From an uncultured bacterium (lineage in GTDB: Bacteria > Bacteroidota > Bacteroidia > Bacteroidales > JACABE01), in the NCBI GenBank assembly GCA_903911455.1, contig CAIWDQ010000025.1:1-11667 (forward strand): 11,667 nt of DNA. The letters run 5' to 3'. Under the pieces are notes generated by a model. The model had not been told where the DNA came from and did not search any database. It was given only the letters and a program-made list of their open reading frames with translations. Within the stretch, counting starts at the first letter, position 1, and each line of letters opens with the position of its first letter. The position numbers were made by a program, and so were the translations under genes. Of the stretch, positions 8,114-11,667 are shown in pieces.

Positions 8114-9736
8114 TTATTTCTTCAATTCATAGATTAGAATTGTATTTTTAGATTTTGCTTTATAGTTATTCATATCATTATTCCACACATAAATACTCTT
8201 TTGCTCCTCAATCATATCAACCAAGCCGATGAGTTTGTAATTATCATTTATATATTTATCAATCCATTCAAAGATATATTTATCAGTAAAGTATTGCACA
8301 TTGAGCGAAATACTGTGATTAAAATAAATGAAATATCTGGGAGCTGCTTTCTCAACATCTGCAACAAACTCTCTTTGCCAGGCTCTATGTTCTGGGATAT
8401 TATCAACCAAAGCTGCAAAATAAGCATGACGAGAAGGGCATTTCTTTTGTGTGTAAAAATATATTTCGGGCTCCGAACCTATCACAACTATTTGATCAGT
8501 TGCTTTACTATGTGCATTAATATAATTAGCTATTTCCATTGACTCAGGGAAAGGATTCTCACCATAAACATATTTCTGTATCTTATCAAAATCTGGTTTA
8601 AAGTAATAACTACGTTGTTGTGAAATATGATTGATCGTGAAAAGTAAAAATATTAATAGGTATAAATACTCAGGGACAAGAGTTTTGGTATCTATTTTTT
8701 GTTTGATTAATGAAGTAAATCCAAAGAAAGTTAAGCCTGATAATATAGAGATTACCGGCAACAATTGTATCCAGTAATGTCCATAAAAATAGAGCCCCGG
8801 TATAATAGTTAAGCTTGAAAAGAGGACTAAAGTGAGGATAAATAGTTTCTCTCTCCATTTTATAATTCTAAAAAAACAAATTACAATACCAATAATTCCC
8901 TGAATCCAAAACAATAAATGCTCTTTGAAAATAGCTTTGCCTGAGCCGATAAAATTATTGATACCATCTGCTAAAGGGATTTTGTTTACATAATGTTTTG
9001 GGATGTAAATCGTCCAGAAGAGCATATCACTTAAAGCGCCTTTTATAAATATAATAAAAAAGAGTGTAGCTACAACTAATAAAACTCCTGTTGCATAAAA
9101 AATTGTTTCGCGGATAAAGAGCTTAACTGTTCTTTCTTTTAAATATAGAAACTGTATAATCAATGCGATGCCTCCCCATGCTACAAAAAACAATCCCGGA
9201 GTTTTAACCATAAAAGCACAGCCCATTGCCGTGCCCATTAACAGTTGCAGATACCATTTCCGGTTTTGCAAATAATATACAAATATCAACATGGCGAGCG
9301 AAGCAAAAAACACGACGCCGTGCTCTGACTGTACCGTGAAACCGCTTAAATATGGGGTGAGTGATAGGATGCCGAAGCTGATTGCGGCGATTAATCCCGA
9401 TAAGGGCGAAAATAATTTTTTAGCTGTGGCAAAAAGGATGCCTGTAGTTGCAAGGTTGAGGACGATAAAACCTGCGTGCATTCCTTTTACGGTGTCGCCA
9501 AAAAGTGCTACAAATATTGCATAGAAGTAGAATAATCCGGGGAATTTCTGTTCGTAGAAATCTCTGTAAGGTATCTTTCCTTCAAGCAATAGCTTGCCAT
9601 AATAACTGTAAGCACCTTCGTCGCGCTCAAAAGGCATTGTAAGGAATTTACTACGGATAATTATCAGCAACAGCATTAAGATTGCCAGTCCGATATAGCT
9701 TATTATGGTTTCGTTGCGAAGGTTTTTCTTTGTCAT
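8114..9736 (-). CDS. ArnT/PMT_2-like polytopic GT-C glycosyltransferase
   Basis: 540 residues with about eleven membrane segments over residues 10-370, then a soluble C-terminal domain of ~165 residues. The first extracytoplasmic loop has FERDEGAYSYYG (36-47), in which the Asp-Glu pair fits the acidic metal or lipid-phosphate site of GT39/GT83-type enzymes. EQKFPGLFYFYA (62-73) replaces the KPPL-like motif. Such enzymes move a sugar from a polyprenyl-phosphate donor to lipid, glycan or protein on the outer face of the inner membrane; the acceptor here is unknown. Promoter, start codon and first four codons lie in a 53-bp sequence duplicated at 10469-10521. Its 5' third (about 9300-9720) is clearly richer in GC than the rest, which may reflect a mosaic origin or codon effects in membrane segments. 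Confidence 0.82.
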   Translation of the reverse strand: MTKKNLRNETIISYIGLAILMLLLIIIRSKFLTMPFERDEGAYSYYGKLLLEGKIPYRDFYEQKFPGLFYFYAIFVALFGDTVKGMHAGFIVLNLATTGILFATAKKLFSPLSGLIAAISFGILSLTPYLSGFTVQSEHGVVFFASLAMLIFVYYLQNRKWYLQLLMGTAMGCAFMVKTPGLFFVAWGGIALIIQFLYLKERTVKLFIRETIFYATGVLLVVATLFFIIFIKGALSDMLFWTIYIPKHYVNKIPLADGINNFIGSGKAIFKEHLLFWIQGIIGIVICFFRIIKWREKLFILTLVLFSSLTIIPGLYFYGHYWIQLLPVISILSGLTFFGFTSLIKQKIDTKTLVPEYLYLLIFLLFTINHISQQRSYYFKPDFDKIQKYVYGENPFPESMEIANYINAHSKATDQIVVIGSEPEIYFYTQKKCPSRHAYFAALVDNIPEHRAWQREFVADVEKAAPRYFIYFNHSISLNVQYFTDKYIFEWIDKYINDNYKLIGLVDMIEEQKSIYVWNNDMNNYKAKSKNTILIYELKK

Positions 9737-9776
9737 TATGTTGTTTGAAAACTTAATGCAAACTTACGATATTATT
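9724..9776. repeat. 53-bp direct repeat, copy 1 (promoter and start of the GT-C gene)
   Basis: Identical base for base to 10469-10521, with an offset of 745 bp. This copy is attached to the intact glycosyltransferase gene: it holds its -7 box, leader, ATG and codons 2-4 (Thr-Lys-Lys) plus one base. Identity stops sharply on both sides. The antitoxin-PIN pair lies between the copies. Confidence 0.97.
9759..9766 (-). promoter_or_regulatory. -7 box of the GT-C glycosyltransferase gene (8114-9736)
   Basis: The minus strand reads TAAGTTTG, a TAnnTTTG match, 22 nt upstream of the ATG at 9736. It is embedded in ATATCGTAAGTTTGCATTA (9772-9754), a core that recurs at 10517-10499 and, with one change, at 11230-11212. 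No -33 TTTG is seen. Confidence 0.5.
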
Positions 9777-9803
9777 TCAATTCTATTTGTAAAATAACAC
9801 TAA

Positions 9804-10214
9804 TTAAGTAATAATCTTAATAAATTCTCTAAAAGTAATAATCTTTGTATTTTTGATTTTGTTTAAGATTAATAAATCAGAATCACCTGTAATTAGGTAA
9901 TCTGCTTTACCATCAATAGAAAGATTAAGTAAGAAATTATCTTTTAAATCTCTGCAATCAGTATTATTTGTTTTAACCTTAACTAATTTTCCATAAGAGT
10001 TAAACAAGTTGATAATTTCAATAATATCTGAGTTTGTAAAATACTTAGTAAATTTCGGTCTTTTAGCTACTGTAACAAACTCCTCTATCAATTCTTCAGA
10101 GAATAACAGTTTTATTTTCCCTTCATTTATAAGTTGGTCAATAGCATTAAAGTTATTTGTAATCAAAAAGCTAATCCATATATTAGTATCCAGTACAACT
10201 TTAATGCTTTTCAT
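9804..10214 (-). CDS. PIN-domain toxin, COG1569/TIGR00305-like
   Basis: 136 residues from the ATG at 10214. The frame is open further upstream, but that part overlaps the antitoxin and lacks domain features. PIN-fold acidic residues are present: Asp9 in VVLDTNIWISFL, Glu44/45 in SEELIEEF, Asp92 in CRDLKDNF, and Asp111/113 in ADYLITGDSDLL. The pattern LDTN...RPKF...RDLKDN...KADYLITGDSDLL is that of putative toxin-antitoxin PIN toxins, which are expected to be Mg-dependent endoribonucleases. It overlaps the upstream 72-residue gene by 14 bp (10201-10214), which suggests translational coupling in an antitoxin-then-toxin operon. The RNA target is unknown. All expected catalytic positions are intact. 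Confidence 0.85.
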   Translation of the reverse strand: MKSIKVVLDTNIWISFLITNNFNAIDQLINEGKIKLLFSEELIEEFVTVAKRPKFTKYFTNSDIIEIINLFNSYGKLVKVKTNNTDCRDLKDNFLLNLSIDGKADYLITGDSDLLILNKIKNTKIITFREFIKIIT

Positions 10215-10419
10215 ATCTTTCCTTCCTTGCTTTTTCGATTTCATTTGTAATTTCATCGATTGAAGGAATTTCATCAGAGTTATTTCTTAGTTTCTCAATT
10301 AGCTCTATAAATTCGGTTTTAACTTTTTCTTTTTTTATCTTTATCAAATTCATATCAGCTAAATCTTGTAAAAGAGCTTTAGCTTTAGGGTTTATTATGT
10401 CGATTAATAATGTTTCCAT
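10201..10419 (-). CDS. antitoxin candidate paired with the PIN toxin
   Basis: 72 residues, highly charged. It starts METLLIDIINPKAKALLQDLADMNLIKI, which could form a strand followed by a helix. After a lysine-rich middle, it ends in IPSIDEITNEIEKARKERYEKH, a helix typical of small antitoxins that dock on a PIN toxin. I do not recognise a named DNA-binding fold. The role is inferred from size, position immediately upstream, and the 14-bp overlap with the PIN gene. The start is ATG 10419, 16 nt after a TATCTTTG box. Confidence 0.7.
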   Translation of the reverse strand: METLLIDIINPKAKALLQDLADMNLIKIKKEKVKTEFIELIEKLRNNSDEIPSIDEITNEIEKARKERYEKH

Positions 10420-10424
10420 AGCAA

Positions 10425-10481
10425 TTAAATTTTTACAAAGATACTCTTTTTAATAAAACTTCTTCTAGTTTTCTTTGTCAT
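10425..10481 (-). pseudogene. 18-codon leader ORF made from the duplicated start of the GT-C gene
   Basis: The second copy of the 53-bp repeat carries the glycosyltransferase start (Met-Thr-Lys-Lys). After the repeat ends, the frame continues with TRRSFIKKSIFVKI and stops at TAA, 5 nt before the antitoxin ATG and in a different frame. It is most simply a relic of the duplicated gene start. If translated, it could couple to antitoxin translation. Confidence 0.45.
10436..10443 (-). promoter_or_regulatory. -7 box close to the antitoxin gene
   Basis: The minus strand reads TATCTTTG, a TAnnTTTG match, ending 16 nt before the antitoxin ATG. It lies between the second 53-bp repeat copy and the gene, so it belongs to the inserted cassette itself. 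No -33 TTTG is seen. Confidence 0.45.
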
Positions 10482-10521
10482 TATGTTGTTTGAAAACTTA
10501 ATGCAAACTTACGATATTATT
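10469..10521. repeat. 53-bp direct repeat, copy 2 (orphan promoter and start)
   Basis: Perfect copy of 9724-9776, located between the MNT stop (10536) and the antitoxin. Its start codon no longer leads into the glycosyltransferase. Confidence 0.97.
10504..10511 (-). promoter_or_regulatory. duplicated -7 box upstream of the PIN operon
   Basis: TAAGTTTG on the minus strand, identical to the box at 9759-9766. If active, it would transcribe the leader ORF, the antitoxin and the PIN gene. Confidence 0.42.
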
Positions 10522-10535
10522 ATGGGATATTGATA

Positions 10536-10853
10536 TTAAGCTACTATTTTACTTTGATAAAATAATCTGGTCTTTGAATCATTATATTCCTCAAGCGAAA
10601 GATTAATAATATCCATAGGTATTTTATATTTTTTAAAAGTGTCGGTTTCAGGTTTCATTGTTAATTTTGCTCTTTCAAACAAATCTAAGTTACTAAAGTC
10701 TGATGATATTATTATTAAATCAATATCACTGTCGTTGTTCATATTTCCATTTAAAGCCGAACCGAATAATGCTATAGAATCAACGTGAATGCCACTATTT
10801 ATTAAGGATTGTTTTAGAAAATCAACTACCTCGTTTATTGTTGTTTTATCCAT
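10536..10853 (-). CDS. MNT-type minimal nucleotidyltransferase
   Basis: 105 residues. LFGSALNGNMNNDSDIDLIII has the nucleotidyltransferase signature: Gly31-Ser32 and the metal-binding pair Asp43/Asp45. A third acidic residue is Asp81 in IPMDIINLS. Its length is normal for stand-alone MNT proteins, which act as antitoxin-like partners of HEPN proteins; MntA-type members transfer AMP to the HEPN toxin. The gene overlaps the HEPN gene by 19 bp (10835-10853), so the two are coupled, with HEPN first. The stop lies 15 bp from the second 53-bp repeat. Confidence 0.88.
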   Translation of the reverse strand: MDKTTINEVVDFLKQSLINSGIHVDSIALFGSALNGNMNNDSDIDLIIISSDFSNLDLFERAKLTMKPETDTFKKYKIPMDIINLSLEEYNDSKTRLFYQSKIVA

Positions 10854-11212
10854 ATTTGAACTTCTTTAGTTTGGTTTAAAATAGATTCTGTTTTTTCTTT
10901 TGAATACGCATTAACAAGTTTTCTTAAATCATCAGGATATCGGGTTGGGACAGAGATTTTGTTTAGCATGAAAAGGAATTCAGAATTCGTTTCAGTCATT
11001 TCTAATCCTATTTTATCAGCAAAATAAACTAAGCTATGAGATTTTGATGGATACTCATCTGTTTTTTTTATTAACAATCCTTTCAAAGCTTTCTCCAAAG
11101 ATAAATGACACATAAAAATACAGTAAACATATCTGCCTGATTTGAACATATCAACTGCAGTTTCATAATCATAATCTGATTGAAAATACCACTCGTCATA
11201 TTTATTTTCCAT
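10835..11212 (-). CDS. HEPN-domain protein (partner of MNT)
   Basis: 125 residues, all helical. DYDYETAVDMFKSGRYVYCIFMCHLSLEKALKGLL (13-47) and SHSLVYFADKIGL, followed by SVPTRYPDDLRKLVNAYS (87-104), match the PF05168-type HEPN family, in which a TRYPD motif near the last helix is common. The usual RNase motif RxxxxH of HEPN toxins is not seen: Arg91 is followed by YPDDLR, and the nearest R...H pair (Arg27-His36) has too long a gap. It may be non-catalytic or use other residues. It forms an operon with the downstream MNT gene. A -7 box lies only 4 nt before the ATG, so the mRNA may be leaderless. Confidence 0.85.
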   Translation of the reverse strand: MENKYDEWYFQSDYDYETAVDMFKSGRYVYCIFMCHLSLEKALKGLLIKKTDEYPSKSHSLVYFADKIGLEMTETNSEFLFMLNKISVPTRYPDDLRKLVNAYSKEKTESILNQTKEVQIWIKQQ

Positions 11213-11216
11213 AATG

Positions 11217-11224
11217 CAAAATTA
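11217..11224 (-). promoter_or_regulatory. -7 box of the HEPN-MNT operon
   Basis: The minus strand reads TAATTTTG, 4 nt before the HEPN ATG. The surrounding 19-nt core is the same as in the two 53-bp repeat copies except for one base. A start site at the usual distance would fall on or next to the ATG. Confidence 0.5.
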
Positions 11225-11244
11225 CGATATTTATTTCATTCTTC

Positions 11245-11265
11245 ATGTTCTTTTGTTTTTATTTT
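11245..11265. repeat. 21-bp direct repeat, left copy
   Basis: Identical to 11499-11519, with an offset of 254 bp. It is T-rich, so some similarity could arise by chance, but 21 of 21 matches is notable. The two copies bracket the palindrome array. Confidence 0.8.
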
Positions 11266-11378
11266 GTTTTAATTTTTTTATGCATTAATCCTAGCTATGT
11301 CCATGAACTTGCCGAAGAGGGCTAGGGGCTTGAATAATGAATGAACCTTTGGGCTTTTCCTGATGTTTTAATGATTAG

Positions 11379-11471
11379 CAACGTCCTTCAGGGCGTTGTA
11401 AGATAATTTGATGATTGTTGGCCTTAAGGCCAAATGTATTTGTTGTCATTTTACACGACATAAATGTCGTG
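11379..11471. repeat. array of three unrelated palindromes phased at 37 bp
   Basis: Palindrome 1 (11379-11398): CAACGTCC and GGGCGTTG pair over 8 bp with one G-T wobble around loop TTCA. Palindrome 2 (11418-11433): TTGGCCTTAAGGCCAA is a perfect 16-bp palindrome. Palindrome 3 (11454-11471): CACGACAT and ATGTCGTG pair perfectly around AA. The centres are 11388.5, 11425.5 and 11462.5, so both steps are exactly 37 bp. The stems have no sequence in common; the two spacers are 19 and 20 nt, AT-rich. The array lies between divergently read genes, not downstream of a gene, so it is not a simple terminator. It resembles REP-like palindrome clusters, but no RAYT transposase is in the window. Confidence 0.85.
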
Positions 11472-11498
11472 CCTAATTATGAAATACAGGGTTAATAA

Positions 11499-11519
11499 AT
11501 GTTCTTTTGTTTTTATTTT
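11499..11519. repeat. 21-bp direct repeat, right copy
   Basis: Perfect match to 11245-11265. It ends 10 bp before the GGTTCTATAAC sequence (from 11530) that may start the right-hand insertion sequence. Confidence 0.8.
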
Positions 11520-11542
11520 ATTAAAATTCGGTTCTATAACGA

Positions 11543-11574
11543 TTTGTATGGGTAAATAAAAATTAATAAATTTG
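11543..11574 (+). promoter_or_regulatory. promoter of the right-hand transposase
   Basis: TTTG (11543-11546) and TAAATTTG (11567-11574) are separated by 20 nt, a good match to the Bacteroidota -33/-7 consensus. The ATG at 11590 follows 15 nt after the -7 box. Confidence 0.6.
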
Positions 11575-11589
11575 CCTGTAAAAAGAGTT

Positions 11590-11667
11590 ATGAATTCAGA
11601 GGAACTATTTAGCATAGCATTAAACATACAATTACCTTGGTATATAAAAGAGGTTAAATTAGTAAAA
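11590..11667 (+). CDS. probable ISL3-family transposase, N-terminal fragment
   Basis: A frame of 26 codons opens at ATG 11590 and is still open at the window edge. MNSEELFSIALNIQLPWYIKEVKLVK resembles the start of Bacteroidota ISL3-family transposases, which begin with a short helix (ELFxxAL), then a xPWyVxxvxf stretch before the zinc-finger region. The visible part is short and holds no catalytic residue, so the family call is moderate. A good promoter precedes it, as expected for an insertion sequence gene reading away from its left end. Confidence 0.55.
   Translation, partial: MNSEELFSIALNIQLPWYIKEVKLVK

Larger units (their letters stand above)
11213..11589. other. gene-free region between the HEPN gene and the transposase
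   Basis: 377 bp without a convincing reading frame. From left to right it holds the HEPN promoter, the first 21-bp direct repeat copy, a long-loop inverted repeat (CCTAGC 11290-11295 with GCTAGG 11321-11326), three palindromes at 11379-11471, the second 21-bp copy, and the transposase promoter. Its mixed base content differs from the T-rich flanks. Confidence 0.7.

Noticed and set aside
8201..8542. 113-codon plus-strand open frame within the glycosyltransferase gene
   Set aside because: It is antisense to the soluble C-terminal domain and shows no family features or promoter.
9291..9524. Plus-strand open frame in the GC-rich part of the glycosyltransferase gene
   Set aside because: It is antisense to conserved membrane segments, and its predicted protein has no domain. 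It is explained by the local composition.
10215..10274. 20-residue N-terminal extension of the PIN protein
   Set aside because: It lies entirely inside the antitoxin gene in another frame and is lysine-rich without PIN features. The ATG at 10214 starts directly before the first PIN strand.
11379..11471. CRISPR array or tandem terminators
   Set aside because: The three palindromes share no repeat sequence, so it is not CRISPR. No T run follows a stem, and the region lies upstream of genes on both sides, so it is not a set of terminators.

Overview
The window comes from an AT-rich member of the Bacteroidota. The evidence is a gldH lipoprotein gene, a Bacteroidota-type gene order (holB, ricT, gldH, 1A-family penicillin-binding protein), and several promoter -7 boxes that fit the phylum consensus TAnnTTTG. 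The core looks chromosomal. It is framed by two insertion-sequence fragments cut by the window edges: the C-terminal end of an IS30-family transposase on the left and the N-terminal start of a probable ISL3-family transposase on the right.

Layout. 1-120: IS30 tail. 204-1978 (+): TMTC-like membrane glycosyltransferase (GT-C fold) with C-terminal TPR repeats, broken near its end by a one-base frameshift at a run of five G. 1996-9736 (-): a long co-oriented block read from right to left. It holds a second GT-C type membrane glycosyltransferase, then holB (DNA polymerase III delta'), ricT (PSP1 domain), gldH, a bifunctional class A penicillin-binding protein, and a cytoplasmic Dpm1-like GT2 glycosyltransferase. 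One GT2 that could charge a polyprenyl phosphate, plus two GT-C enzymes that could use such a donor, suggests envelope or secreted-protein glycosylation. That link is inferred.

9777-11212 (-) is accessory: two small toxin-antitoxin-like pairs in a row, a PIN-domain toxin with a 72-residue antitoxin candidate, and a HEPN/MNT pair. The PIN pair is bracketed by a perfect 53-bp direct repeat (9724-9776 and 10469-10521). The left copy holds the promoter, start codon and first codons of the 8114-9736 glycosyltransferase. The pair therefore seems to have entered at that gene's 5' end while the promoter and start were duplicated. The orphan start opens an 18-codon reading frame that stops 5 nt before the antitoxin ATG.

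11213-11589 has no gene. It carries three strong palindromes with unrelated stem sequences whose centres lie exactly 37 bp apart, inside a segment flanked by a perfect 21-bp direct repeat. Next comes the promoter and start of the right-hand transposase. The most unusual signals are the 53-bp duplication around the PIN module and the phased palindrome array. No complete new enzymatic system is evident.
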